Below are positions 10,600 through 22,799 of a stretch of 64,000 nt of DNA, piece by piece. Source of the stretch: Acanthosepion esculentum. Its lineage: Eukaryota > Mollusca > Cephalopoda > Sepiida > Sepiidae. The notes below the pieces were generated by a model that saw only the letters and a program-made list of their open reading frames with translations, was not told where the DNA came from and ran no database searches. The stretch covers positions 69,881,488 through 69,945,487 of the forward strand of contig OZ038488.1 in NCBI GenBank assembly GCA_964036315.1. The letters are read 5' to 3'. A program made the translations under genes and the position numbers. Positions within the stretch are counted from its first letter, which is position 1; each line of letters begins with the position of its first letter.

Positions 10600-12580
10600 T
10601 ATTTAAATTCTAAATCCAATCACCCGGCAAATATAATTAAACACATTCCTCCAAAGAGAATTGAATGGAGACTGTCGAGAAATTCCTCATAAAAACAAAT
10701 TATTTGATGAAAAGAAAAATGTATACATAACTACATTAACAGGGAATGGACATAAAATGAGTAACTTAACTCCCAAATAAATCAACAAGTGAGAAATAAC
10801 AGAGTGAAAAAAAGGAACATAATTTGGTTCAACCCCAACATTTAATCTACAGAAGAAAACAAATGTAGGAAAAAAATTTTTTTAATCTGATCAAAAAATA
10901 CTTCCCAAAACCTGAATTGCACAGGATTTTCAACAGCAATACTGGCAATTTAGAAAGCAGTAGAGGCAAAATGCAAGGAATTTAAGAGCAGATGTACAAA
11001 ACAGTGGTGAAAATAACATCTTGCAACTGCAGGGACAAAATTAATTGTCCATTGCTGTTGGATAATAGCTTATCATCCTACCCAGGACACGGATGTAGTT
11101 TATTGTCATACCCAAGAAGGTCTGTCATATGGTTAATAATTAATATTTAATAAATGTTTATTGTACTGATTTTATTGGTACCCTTTCATTTGTCCTTTTT
11201 TTTATTAACTTATATGTGTGTGTGTGTGTGTGTGTGGCAATGATACCAGATGCAGCACAGGCCAAGTGCTTGCTCTGCTTAATAACACAATCATTTCTTT
11301 CTTCAACGTATGGATTATAATTAAAACAGTTTGATAGATTTAACTATTTTGATAGTTGTTTATTCCATATATAGAAAGTTATAATTTATAATTGTATATT
11401 TTGAAAATTTAACTTTTTTAAACATTGAAATTAATGTCAACTGGCCTAGAAATCAAATTATTCTACCCTTCTATTAAGCACATTTTCTTTCGTATGACAT
11501 CTTCAAACACTTGACATTAATTTCAGTTTAAAAAAAAAAAAGATAATGTTTATAAAAACACATATACCCACTAAATATATTTATACTAATAAGAAATGTG
11601 TGTACACTGCATTTTGAAAAATATTTCAACTTTTTTGTACTAAATTTGCAAAAATTAAGTCATTACCAAAGAAATATTATCACTTTAATGAATCAACATA
11701 CTTTTATTTTTTATGATGTTAGATGATAAAAACATTTCAATGTCTTCTAGTTCATTTTAAAGTAAAATGAAAAGTGATAGAGAAGCCAATGAAAAATGTG
11801 TAAAGAAACACCTTTCCTTTAGAAAATGCTCATCATGCAAGGTGTAACATTAATTAGTTATATGAAAGGAAACACTGGAAGGGCTTTGCACCTGATGGAA
11901 AAGTCATCAAAGACAGTGAAAAGGCATTATGTGATCAAAAAGAGAAATGAGAGTGTGGGTGGAAATGAAGAATGTGTGGCTCAGATGGAAAATGCAAAGA
12001 AGATAACATTCTTTGGTGCCACATGAATAAAAATGAAAGTCAACCCTCCAACTTGATCAGCCATTATGGCTTATGCAAAGTCTGTTAGAGAGAGAGAGAT
12101 GACTTGAGGAACAATAGTAAAAATAGGCTATAAAAAGCAACCAAGAAGTATTTCAAATGGTTACGACAGGCAGAATAATAAAGAAAAAAAATAACAAAGA
12201 GAGACAGAGAGAGAAATTTCACAAACCTTGAAATCTCAAATTCCATGAACATTTCGAGTGGTGAAAAAAAAAAAAAATTAGGGAGAGACAGACATATCTA
12301 TTGGACACATGCCAGTGTTGACTACGAGGCCAACAGCTTTTTACCATTACTACCTGGACAAGAAACATAATTATGAGAGAGTGATTTGTCCCAAGTGCTC
12401 TCTCATTATGGCATACTAGTGATAAGACATTTTGTTAAGATATTTGATGATAAGAGAGTACAGAATAAATTAGGTACGGTCTTTTCTCTGAGTATTAGTA
12501 CAAAATGTATATAAGCAGTCTTCACCACAAAAGTTTATTTCACCAATTTTATTTTCTTTACTGGTAACCATTACACCTCC
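10600..12580. other. AT-rich DNA, no gene seen
   Basis: No exon or element was recognised. A short (TG)n tract lies at 11215-11236. The open frame at 11826-12026 shows no known domain and is bounded by AT-rich sequence. Confidence 0.5.
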
Positions 12581-12584
12581 CAAT

Positions 12585-12587
<3 letters not shown>

Positions 12588-12650
<63 letters not shown>

Positions 12651-12651
12651 T
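12588..12651. repeat. Compound microsatellite (TA)n-(CA)n
   Basis: About 42 bp of TA followed by about 22 bp of CA, lying at the 3' edge of the LINE relic on the minus strand. Confidence 0.97.
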
Positions 12652-12998
12652 TTCCTCAAAATAACATGTGCCATGCCTATTAGTGGTAATTTTGGATGAC
12701 AACATTTTGGTACAGTATTCCCAGCTGGTCAAGGAAATCACAGTTTTAATGGTATCGAACCCAATGTACCAATCACCACTGGAATCACCTTGACATTCCA
12801 TTCTGGATTCTAAATAATGCCACTAATTCAACTTTCAAATAGAGTAGTTTGTAATTTTCTCAATAACCTTGTTTGCTATATTTGTGTCATTTGGCATGGT
12901 AACATCAATAATATGACATTTCTTAGTGCCTTTATCTAGCACAATAATATCTGGACTAGAGTTGGTCAGTTTGGCACTTTGTTTCAGTATTGGTTTCC
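12640..12998 (-). pseudogene. LINE polyprotein C-terminal relic (PD...DxK-type block)
   Basis: On the minus strand the frame from about 12990 reads SAKLTNSSPDIIVLDKGTKK, then CHIIDVTMPNDTNIANK, VIEKITNYSI and a stop. After a small frame change come DWYIGFDTIKTVISLTSW and TNRHGTCYFEES. The order RPDIVxxDK ... xIIDVxxPxD ... WxxKxxPVVIGALG ... TAxILRK is characteristic of the C-terminal, nuclease-like region of some non-LTR retrotransposon polyproteins of invertebrates. Here the PDI, DK and IIDV residues remain, while the VIGALG and ILRK parts are degraded. No reverse transcriptase core is present nearby, so this is a 5'-truncated dead fragment. A 12-bp C run lies just beyond it at 13000-13012. 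Confidence 0.72.
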
Positions 12999-13640
12999 GC
13001 CCCCCCCCCCCCACCGCACCATACCACGGTTTTCGATTCGGTTTTTAATTTAGTATTTTTGCTTTCTAAAGAAAACAATTAATTTCCTTGTATAATGATA
13101 GCATTTCCAGCCAATATCTGATTTCATTTGAGATTGATAAATTTGCAACTTAGTTCATTCAACTCGCAATATCTTATTCATAGTCCAATCTTAAAAATAT
13201 TCATATGGCTGGGAAGAAAATAAAATAATCTTTCTCAATATGTGCTTTTTCATTGAATTTTTTTTTTTTCTTCAGAAAACGGTATTTTGCTTTGACCAGC
13301 CAAAAATGCGAAATATGATTTTTTTTTTCTTTTGAGACTAAATTTTACATGTTACTTTCTTTCGTAAAATCAAAGTGACCAATCTTTATCAATATTCTTG
13401 AAACTATACACTCAATTAAAAAAGACTATAAACTACAACTAGGAAAAATGTTCATTTATTCTGACCCAACGAAGCAAATTCCTTCAAAAATTGTAAAGTA
13501 AGCAAAAAAAGAAAAAGAAAATAAAGCAACTGACAGTAATGAATGTGTGGTAAAAAAAGAACTTTCAAGTTATTGAAATTACTGTCTGACACTGACTAGT
13601 GGCTAAAAAAAGAATAATTTTTACTTTGGGTAAAAAAAAA
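12999..13640. other. AT-rich DNA with a C run
   Basis: A run of about 13 C residues at 13000-13012 is followed by CACCGCACCATACCACGG. Nothing else was recognised. Confidence 0.5.
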
Positions 13641-13643
13641 AAA

Positions 13644-13900
13644 GACTTGCAGTTTTGAAAATATACACATTTTAAAACTGAGATTAAAACTTACTTTATT
13701 TTTTTAATATCTAATTTCAGGTGTATTCACTAGATAGAAACAATTTTATTTGTAGAAAACAATTTTACTACACTAGAGACTTGCATAACTGGAAATATAC
13801 ACATTTTAAAAGTGAAATTAAAAACTATTTTAATTATTCTTAATATCTAATTTAGGTGCATTCCCTAGATAAAAAAACAAATTTATTTATAAAAAAAGAT
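13644..13900. repeat. Tandem duplication of about 133 bp, two copies
   Basis: Two copies start with GACTTGCA at 13644 and 13777. Both contain ATATACACATTTTAAAA, TTAATATCTAATTT, GTGTATTCACTAGAT or GTGCATTCCCTAGAT, and end in an ATTTATTT block. Identity is roughly 80 percent by eye. No coding content. Confidence 0.8.
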
Positions 13901-15055
13901 CTTCATTCATTTTTCTTACTTACAAAACTTTATTTCATGATTGGTGTACTAGTTTACTAAAAAAACCTTTACAAAAGAAACAACTTCAAAAAATTTAACA
14001 TTAAGACAAAATTGGCAATTATTTTTTTTTTTATTTTTAATCACTATTTTGTTAACTCAATTTTACCATAAAAAGTTTTTTTAAAAAACTGAAACAAATA
14101 GATTTCAAACATCGTGTATTTTTTTCTTCTTCATTTCTTTTGTAAACAAATAGATTTCACATTTATTTCCTAAAACTAATCAATTAAATGTTTTTAACAT
14201 ATTTTTGTTCAATCTTTTTCTCTTACAATGGTATAAATGTTGATAAAATTTAATTTTAACATCTGAAAGTCATTTTCAATAGTTTTTTGGATGTGGTCAC
14301 TCAGTAATGATAGCACTTAACAAAATCAAATGATTTCGGTTTCGTAAAAAATTTCAATGCAGTTTCATGGTGTGAAGATGAAACTGAATAAAGTCGTTTT
14401 TTCAGTTAAACTGCCCATCTCTAATCTGGATGGCTATGATGTATAACACTGTCTCAAAATCATAGTCCAAAAATATTGTTCGCTTTCTAAATTTTTCAAT
14501 TGTTCTGCAAAATACATGCTCATACCAATACACAATAACCAGTGTACATAAAGACATATGGCATGATTATTATTATTCCTAAAAGCATCTGCAAAGATCT
14601 GAAGCAAATGCATTTTGAGCTGGCAAGATGATTTGCTAATCTTAAACAGGACTTATCAGAGAGGAAATTCTTGTTAACAACAAATTACATATGCAAAATT
14701 ATAACATTCCTTTTAACAGACTTTAACAAACTCTGATTCATTATCACTGCAACAATGGAATAGTGTGATCGTGATTAAAATATTATATAAATTTAAGCAT
14801 CCACAAGTTTATTATATTCTAATACCATTTGCTTTTCAAAGAATTATGACTAAATGAAAAATAAGGTACTTGAAATCTTTTAATAACTGCAGTTCAAGAC
14901 AATTTTGTTCTCTCAATGAAGCATACAGTAATAAGCATTATGAATCCAGGATTGGAGATGGCACCTCAATTCTTTCAACCTTAAGTCAACTTCTATAAAC
15001 ATTAGGCTAAACATACAGACATATTTATTAAAAATCTTCTATATTAATAAGGGAA
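13901..15055. other. AT-rich DNA, no gene seen
   Basis: No coding frame, RNA gene or repeat family was recognised. Confidence 0.5.
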
Positions 15056-15059
15056 GAGT

Positions 15060-15200
15060 GCTCAATATTGAAGATGGCATGTTTATTCATATTGAGCATG
15101 CATGGTGGCTTTAAGCTTCACACCTCAATTCAATTTTCAAGCTCACATTTAGGTGTGAAATTGACAACAGCCACTAGACGAGTGTTGATTCCTATGCCAA
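15060..15200 (-). repeat. Hairpin-forming dispersed element, possible SINE
   Basis: Two stem-loops lie in tandem: GCTCAATATTGAA (15060-15072) with TTCATATTGAGC (15086-15097), and TTCACACCT (15117-15125) with AGGTGTGAA (15151-15159). Read on minus, the segment starts with ACTCGTCTAGTGGCTG, which resembles a tRNA D-arm/A box. This suggests a structured, tRNA-related retroposon whose 3' end is the GAGC hairpin. No second copy was found in the window, so the family is unproven. The (GT)n-(AT)n microsatellite at 15202 lies at its 5' side. Confidence 0.45.
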
Positions 15201-15201
15201 C

Positions 15202-15249
<48 letters not shown>

Positions 15250-15252
15250 CAC
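15202..15252. repeat. Compound microsatellite (GT)n-(AT)n
   Basis: About 22 bp of GT followed by about 28 bp of AT. Confidence 0.96.
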
Positions 15253-15360
15253 AAACAAAATTTTGACACCACAGAATTTGTATAAATAAACAAAAACACA
15301 TTCTTTAAAAGATCCTTTTTTCCACCAACACTTCTTCAGAATACATTGGTACCTTCTTAC

Positions 15361-16005
15361 ATAAACAAAATGAAACAAATTAGCACAGCGGAACCCAAGT
15401 ATATACAGGAGGGTTAAAGAAGAAACCATGACTAAAATTTAAATTTATTACTAAAACAAAAAAAATAAATAAATAAATAATATAGCAATAAACCAAAATA
15501 TATAGGTTCCTAGTGAATATAAAATAGAAAATTTCTTTACTCACAGCCCTCTTAACAGAAACAGAGAATGAACAAAATTCTCTGTCTCTGTATAGACAGA
15601 GAATTTTGTTCATTCTCCATTGTTTTGTTAAGAGATCTGTGAGTAAAAAAAATTTATATTTTATATACACTGCATGCAAGATTCACAAGTGTTTGGCTGA
15701 CCATGTTCTGCATAAAATGGTAAATACTGTATCCATGAACTTGACAGTACATTCCAAGTTATCTCTCATATACTGCCCAAGAGCTGACTCAAAAGCTGTT
15801 TGAGTCAAGCATGTGCAGCTGTATGCAAATTTTTTTTTTCTATTTTATACTTACTAGAAACCTATATATTTTGGTTTATTGTCATATTCCTTTTCTTTTT
15901 TTTCTTGTTTTAGTAATAAATTTCCATTTTAGTCATGATTCCTCATTTAATTCTTCTATATGTACTTGGGCTTTGCAGTGCAAATTTGTTTCATTTTGTT
16001 TATTT
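15361..16005. repeat. Long inverted repeat with an insertion in the right arm
   Basis: The left arm (15361-15586) and right arm (15595 to about 16005) are reverse complements. The inner 23 bp are perfect: GAGAATGAACAAAATTCTCT at 15564 pairs with 15595-15617 across an 8-nt spacer (TCTGTATA). Farther out, CTCACAGCCCTCTTAACA pairs with TGTTAAGAGATCTGTGAG, and the outer AACAAAATGAAACAAATT pairs with AATTTGTTTCATTTTGTT near 15990. The right arm is interrupted by about 170 bp (roughly 15665-15830) flanked by similar AT-rich repeats (AAATTTATATTTTATATAC and ATTTTTTTTTTCTATTTTAT), suggesting a later insertion with target duplication. The insert has its own hairpin (GACTCAAA/TTTGAGTC, 15784-15804). 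No coding capacity. Confidence 0.88.
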
Positions 16006-16006
16006 A

Positions 16007-16010
<4 letters not shown>

Positions 16011-16080
<70 letters not shown>
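16011..16080. repeat. (TA)n microsatellite
   Basis: About 34 uninterrupted TA repeats ending in ACACA, directly outside the right arm of the long inverted repeat. Confidence 0.97.
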
Positions 16081-16082
<2 letters not shown>

Positions 16083-16139
16083 AAACAAAATGAATCAAAG
16101 TAGTGTTACTCTGCTTATTAAATACTGATCCCTTACCCA

Positions 16140-16475
16140 GTTAGTCGGCCCACAAGACAATAGATAAAAGTGTTGGTTTGTAAATTTGGTGACATAGTAA
16201 TTGTGAGTTCAATCCCTAGCCCATGTAGTACAGAATTAGATCCAGTGGAAATAAAGTGAGTAATAACTGAGTGGTACATGAACATCTACCAGCCACCTCA
16301 CTACTGTAGGCTGGCTAAAGGGTTCAGTGCAAAATTCTCTGAAGGTTACCCTATTTGACAAACACTTGATGAAACTGGCGAAAATGTTTTGATAACAGCA
16401 ACAAAGATGAGGACAATAGTTCAAGTGTAAATAATGTAAATAACAGCTGGGCTTCAAAGTTCACATACAAACAAC
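16140..16475 (+). mobile_element. SINE B (tRNA-derived), near full length
   Basis: The head has an A-box-like region (ATAGATAAAAGTGTTGGTTT) and a good B box (GTGAGTTCAATCCCTAGCCC). The body reads GATCCAGTGGAAATAAAGTG, GAGTAATAACTGAGTGGTAC, GGGTTCAGTGCAAAATTCTC, then a 3' part with TTTTGATAACAGCAACAAAG, GGACAATAGTTCAAGTGTAA and AATAACAGCTGGGCTTC. The same modules in the same order occur at 46870-47205 (plus) and, 3'-truncated, at 62030-62250 (minus). About 335 bp appears to be the full family length. Confidence 0.8.
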
Positions 16476-17460
16476 AACAATGCCTGGAATGTATTACTTT
16501 CTGACTGAATTGTTTACTTGTTAGTAAATATTAAATCACTTTATGATTGTTACAGGCTAGTGAAATTTTTTTGGCAAAATACTTTAATACAATAAAGCTT
16601 AGAACCTCTTAATGCCAACTATAAAATACCTTTTTCACTCTAGTCAAAACATGAATGGATTTTAGAATGAGATATAATCCTATAGACAGAGAAAAATAAG
16701 TTATAAAAGTTCTCAATGTTTTTTTATCAATAATAAACATTCAACAGATTATATTTACATATCTAAGCAATTTTGTAATGTTTTTATTAATTATAATAAT
16801 AAACATTCGACAGATTAATTTGTTTAAATCAATTTCTCTGCAGTTAAATACAAAAATGTTACTTATTTTATTTACGTCTTTTTCAATAAAATCCAATTAA
16901 TATGAAAATAAAAAATTCAGTATAGTTAAATAATTCAGGCAAGTTTTTATTAATGATAATTCAAAATTAATGTTTGTATTAATAAAAACCAGCAAACTAA
17001 ATATTTTAAATAATTTGGTACAGTTTTAAAGAAAATCTAATTAAAAAGATTTTGTATTTATTTAAATAATTTTGTAATTCTTTTTCAGTTCTACTCAACT
17101 AATTTGTAGTAATGTGAAATATCACAGGGCAAGAATGGTCACTACAAATGCTGTAGGAAATAAAATCATTGCTAACATTGTCAGGCCTAAAATTCTATAA
17201 AAATTTTAATATTTTTAAAAATTATTTTTAGAAGTAAAGTTTATTTTATGCTTTGTTTAAATGTACACACTTTTTGTTAACTTACAACTGAAGGAAGATA
17301 TAAATTCTTTATATACAAACACAATGAATAAAATAATTTCAACAGAAACATTGCTTAAGTTGTAAAATTTGCATTAAAAATAAATAACCGGAAATATTTA
17401 TTAACATATGCTTTTAAAATTTTACATACAAATTACTGTTTATGTTGTAAACACCATTTG

Positions 17461-17505
<45 letters not shown>

Positions 17506-18690
17506 GAAAAATGATTGTTTAACAATTCAGGCTCTTTTGTTAGGTAGGATACCCTCAGAAAAGATATAGTCTTACATGAATTTATAAAAGATGAGTTAGA
17601 TTGAAGTCTTCCAATGATAAAACTAATTTCTTTGCACATCTTAAAAATATTTTTCATACATCACCAAATCTACAGAAATGCTTTCTTTTTGTACAATATA
17701 TTTTTTTGGTTACTTCTGTTAATTTTGTTAATATTATTTAGGAGAAAGGTTATATTTTTTTATCCTGGTGAATTTGGAATAGATAACTGGCAGGCAAATG
17801 TTAAGCTTCTATCACTGGAGCGAATACACTTTACATAAAGACAGATAATAAACAGCCAAAAAGGTTTAAGATTTCATTGAAGGTCCAAAATAGTAAACCT
17901 GTCAGAAATCCACAAAAATAAATGTGAATATAAACAGAACTAAATACATGTAAAAGTCAAAATTTCCAGATGATGTAAGCAATGACATAATGGAAATATT
18001 TTGTCATAGAAAGATGTTCTTAGCTAAATTGCAGGTATATAGATGTGTTGACTCAACAACAGAGCATTTGATTGGGGTATGGGAACCAAACCTTCCTATG
18101 TCAGATAACTAGGACACCTCACCCTGGCCAAATGCTTAACAAGTCTATCTGACTGACAATGACTACTGTAAAGCACTGTCCTCACAGGTGTTCCACACTT
18201 ACTGCCTGTTGATATACTAAGCTAAGCTTAGTAAATATCCATTAGATGACTTGATGCAAAGCTAGTTTTTCGCACTCTTTTTTGAACATTGTAGACTGGC
18301 ACTACATATTCACTGTTCCAAATAACAGAAACCACATCACTTGAGGTCTACCAACAGCAGCAACAATTAAAATGTATATTACATGCAATTCGAAGAGAAA
18401 ATAATGACATAATCAAGATGTTAACATTCCACATTACTTCAAATAAAAGGTCAGCAAGGAAAGTCCCATCAATACTGGAAAGAGTGATAACAGCTACTGG
18501 ACTTGAGAAATTTGTTTCCCTGAAAAATATTTTTATAAATTTCAACCAAAAGCAATTCTCACTGCTTAGTCAATAGAATACCAAACCATTCCTTGCAGGA
18601 AAATGGCTGATATTACAATTACTAATGTCATTTACTTTTTACCTGAAAAAACACCATTTGTTAGTTTTATATATATATATATAAAGAAAA
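16476..18690. other. AT-rich DNA with short repeats, no gene seen
   Basis: A duplicated AATAATAAACATTC.ACAGATTA block occurs at about 16730 and 16796. An uninterrupted (TA)n of about 40 bp lies at 17461-17502. The stretch near 18050-18180 is slightly tRNA-like but too weak to call. No exon was recognised. Confidence 0.5.
17461..17502. repeat. (TA)n microsatellite
   Basis: About 21 uninterrupted TA repeats. Confidence 0.97.
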
Positions 18691-18692
18691 GT

Positions 18693-18762
18693 ATACTACT
18701 AACCTAAGCTTAGTAAATACTAATAAAATACACTACTAACCTAAGCTTAGTAAATACTAATG
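18693..18762. repeat. Tandem duplication of 35 bp
   Basis: CTACTAACCTAAGCTTAGTA followed by AATACTAAT occurs twice with a period of about 35 bp. The core CTAAGCTTAG is palindromic and also occurs at about 18222. Confidence 0.8.
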
Positions 18763-20607
18763 TAAATGTAATGTAAAGTTAGCCAACATCCATTATTTTC
18801 TTTTAAATTAAAATATAAAGCAGACAAGCCTGTCTTGGTATCATCTGTAAGTGTGAAAATGTTGTTCCTAACATTCTCACATAAAAATAAGGAGAAATGC
18901 ATAATTTTTTTAAGAAATGCCATCTGCATATTTCAGCTTTTTTAGATTTACCAATTTAAAAAAAATTGATATATATATTATTACTTGATGACCCATAAGA
19001 CAATATGTTCTGTTTGAAATGTTAATGTCATCAGACCAGATGGTGTTACGGCTTCAAAAGTTTGCTTAAATAATTTTGTGTTTTTCTTCTTGCTGCAATA
19101 ATTTGCTTTTAAGAGATTAATTTAATGAGAAATATTTAGATTCAGAATTTCAAAAGATAAAACTTGTGGCTACAAGACAAAAAATTTAATTTTTAACAAA
19201 CTACATCAATTGTGTAAAGAGTTCAGTTTTAAAATCTGAACCTGATATTTTCATTTAAGATATGGAATGTTCATTTGACAAAATTAGAGGAAAAATGTAG
19301 CCAATTTTTAGTTTTTGCATGATAAACATTTTTATTTGCTTTTATGGATGTATGTGTGAGAGAGAAAAAGATAACAGCAGAAGTTAACATGAAAGTGATT
19401 TGTCAAACATGACAATTTAATATCAATGGCAAAGTTGACTGTCAGTTATAAGTTTACATCAGATAATTTTCTGTCCAACTTTTACCTAAAAAAAATTTAT
19501 CAAAAATGTCTAATTGTTCTTTTTATGTATTACTTCTGAAACAATAAAAGATTCAAAAGTTGAACAAAATAGTTGATAACACATTTCATATAGATTTTTC
19601 TATTTTCTAATTATTAAAGCTGATTGGCGAAAACTAAGGATAATGGGATGAAAAATATTAAAGCATTTGTTTTACAAATTTGATAGAATTTTGAGTTTAT
19701 AGCTTTTTAATCCTCTTATTTTTTTTTTAATTCAGTGAGCTTATGTTCAGACTAAAACTTTAACATTCAGTACAAGGACTTCTATTTTAGTCAGCCTTGA
19801 TTTCAAGGGAGAATTTTCAGTTTAGAGTAAAAAACAAAAAAAAACAAAGAAACCTAAAGTAGCCAATTTGACATAAACAGGATTCATACCCATGCCAGGG
19901 TTTGAAATTCTAATTTTCAATGTATCTTAATTTATTTGTTTAAATAATATTTTTAAATGAATACTCATATTTGGGTAGATCCTCTGTTTTTATTTATTTA
20001 ATAGCTTAAAAGCCACCCTATTGGGCAGCATTTAAGCTAGCTCCTGCAGAGGGTTCTTGTTGGAGCATTCAATCATAATGGGCAACAATAAACTACAGAA
20101 GAACTCAAAATTGATCACTGCATTTAAGTACTGCTTTAACATTTAAGCTTACCTTTTAAAATTTCAATGATAATTCTTTTGCCACCACTTAATTTAAAGA
20201 CAATTTGATGTACATAGGTCCTTACCTTCCATACAAACAATTACTTTTATTTCATGAGTGACTTTCACTGGATTTCACAATTTTAATTATTCCCAAATTT
20301 ATTTCCAAGTTATAAAAATTGTTATTGTACATAAAAATTTGTCACAAAAATTCACGTTAAATAAACAAATAAAAAAATCACCAAAAACAATCACAGTAAT
20401 GAAAACTTAGGAACACAAAATTTCAGGATTGTGGGTCTAGATCCAAGCAAGAGCGATAGGGAGAAAGAGCGAGAGTCATAGGGAGAGAGAAAAACCACAA
20501 AGATTATTAGTACCTAACATGTTGGGCAGCAAATTAATAAAATTTAACACAAAATTGAAAGCCAAAAGTCCTTTTAACTTTTACTTACTCATTAACATGT
20601 ATGTGTA
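18763..20607. other. AT-rich DNA, no gene seen
   Basis: No coding frame was recognised. The block at 20005-20080 (GCCACCCTATTGGGCAGC) is a little richer in GC but was not matched to anything. Confidence 0.5.
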
Positions 20608-20608
20608 C

Positions 20609-20662
<54 letters not shown>
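20608..20662. repeat. (TG)n microsatellite
   Basis: About 44 bp of GT repeats preceded by a short ATATAT run. Confidence 0.96.
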
Positions 20663-20663
<1 letters not shown>

Positions 20664-22690
20664 CCGACTCGCTCTCATTTATTTAACATTAAATTACATC
20701 AATTATCATCCTCCATAATTTACCTTAACTTTCAGTTAGTCTGATGTATATTTATAACTGTCCTTAAATTAAAAAATTCTGAAAAGAAAAATAGCATTTT
20801 TACTTCTGTTTATAAATACTTGTTGCAAAATAAAATTCTTACATTTGCCTTGGGAACAAAATGTGTTGGCTAAGATAAGTTTTCCTTGTCTTTATTGTCC
20901 TTTTACATATAGATTTTTAGTTATATCTGAATTTTTACGCAGATATTTGGAAAGCGGGTCGGGCTGAGAACTTTTCAGCACACCCGTGTGTGTGTGTGTG
21001 TGTGTGTGTGCGCACACTCACTTCTTCATCCATTTCAAAACTCATGCCGTCCTATAAAACAATGGTTAGTAAGCCAGTTTTGCAGACTATTTGGTAGTAC
21101 TGATGATATAATCTTTTTATTGGGTCCCCACTATAGTGGCCTTGTGTCAGACTAAGCTTAGTATGTAGTTGTTATTGTTACTTAAGGCTGACAGAAGTTA
21201 AACAGCAACACAAACTCAAGAAAAATGAATGAAATAAATACACATCTAAGTATCAAATGACACCAACACATGGTTGCTTCAAAGAAACACCTTTTTTTTT
21301 TTTTAATGAAGTCAATTACTTCAGGTTTCATTAATCATATCTACTTATAAACATACACATCAGTAAAGACACTTTTATGAATTTCATTAGTTTTATCCAT
21401 ATTCTTAATGCAATTACATTAATTGTTTATACATAAAATATATATTTTTGTTTCTACTGTGCTTAACAACTTCATATAAATCTATATTTGTTCATGTAAT
21501 GAATTTGCGACACATTTGGGGCTCCACAATCATGCTCTAAACTGAATAAATATCAAATACATCCATGAAGGAGAATGCAAAATGTTTATCTAGATTGCAG
21601 CATAGGTAGCTTTGGCTTAATGATTGAGGCAGCAATCTGACAATTAAGAGGTCATATCTTCAGACAATAAAACTTATCAATAGACTTGTCCAATTTAAAA
21701 CACCCAAATCATGTAAATAACTACTATTCTAAAAACTACTGCAAAACTAGATTACAATTATCAAAAACACTGTTTTTATCATTAAATACTTTGTCCATTT
21801 ATAATAAAGGTGGCTTGTTTAATTAGTATTAATTCAAGTTTCATGCTCAAAAATTGTACAATTTCCATCTTAAAATCAATTCAGGATAATTATCTTGAAT
21901 TAGTAATTAAAAGACAAACAAAATATTGACAATTTTGATTCTTTCAATAACTTTTCTATGAATACCATTTTAATGCACTTAAAAATTGCTGTAAAATGAA
22001 TCTACTAAAATATGAACTAGCTTTTAAAATAATGCAAGTAATTTAAATGACTAAATCAAATCCAATTTAAAAAGAAAAAGTTAATCCATTAAGAATCACT
22101 AACAGAAAATACCATTTTCCTTACCTGTGTAACCCCCAATCATATATAACAATCCCAATAAATATTAATAAATAAAAATAATTCAAACATAAATATGAAT
22201 GAAGCTTTGTAGTAGAAAGAAGATGACATTTACATATGCTCAACATGCTCACAACACACAAGTAGAAAGATACATCATGTACGACACACAGCAGGGACTC
22301 TATACCAAACTCATATCTATAAATGATAGGAGAGACATAAAACATCTTAGTTTCCTCTGAAGAAACAGAAATCATATTCATTTACTCTATCACCCAAACA
22401 TTTGGGTTAATGAGTTGGCAAACAGGGAGATATAAACTTGGCAAATTTTAAGGAAAACATCCAATTCATAAAGACAAATATAAAAACTAAATGATTACTA
22501 TTATTGTATGAAATAAAATTTACTAGAATTATTATAACTGAAACATGTGTTTTTAAATTGCATCTTCTGAAATATATTACAAATTTGTTTCTGTGTATAT
22601 AAGGACTTAAGAAAACATTAATTAAATCTAACAATGATTAATTAGTGAACAAATAAAAAATGTTTATAAATTTTAATTTCTGATGAATAT

Positions 22691-22692
<2 letters not shown>
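20663..22692. other. AT-rich DNA, no gene seen
   Basis: A short (GT)n lies at 20985-21011 next to a slightly GC-rich patch (GGAAAGCGGGTCGGGCTGAG). A possible tRNA-like head lies at 21605-21665 (TTTGGCTTAATGATTGAGGC with AGAGGTCATATCTTC), low confidence. No exon was recognised. Confidence 0.45.
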
Positions 22693-22788
<96 letters not shown>

Positions 22789-22798
22789 GGAGAGAGAG
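22693..22798. repeat. Compound microsatellite (TA)n-(TG)n-(TA)n-(GA)n
   Basis: Four dinucleotide blocks follow each other: TA, about 18 bp of TG, TA again, then GAGAGAGGGAGAGAGAGGGA. Confidence 0.96.
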
Positions 22799-22799
22799 G

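Noticed and set aside
11826..12026. Open frame of 66 codons rich in Lys and Glu
   Set aside because: No domain recognised; length is within chance for the number of frames scanned.
18050..18180. Possible tRNA-related retroposon
   Set aside because: Only scattered similarity to A and B boxes, with wrong spacing.
21605..21670. tRNA-like SINE head on plus
   Set aside because: The A-box resemblance is fair, but the B box (AGAGGTCATATCTTC) is too weak and no body matched a family.
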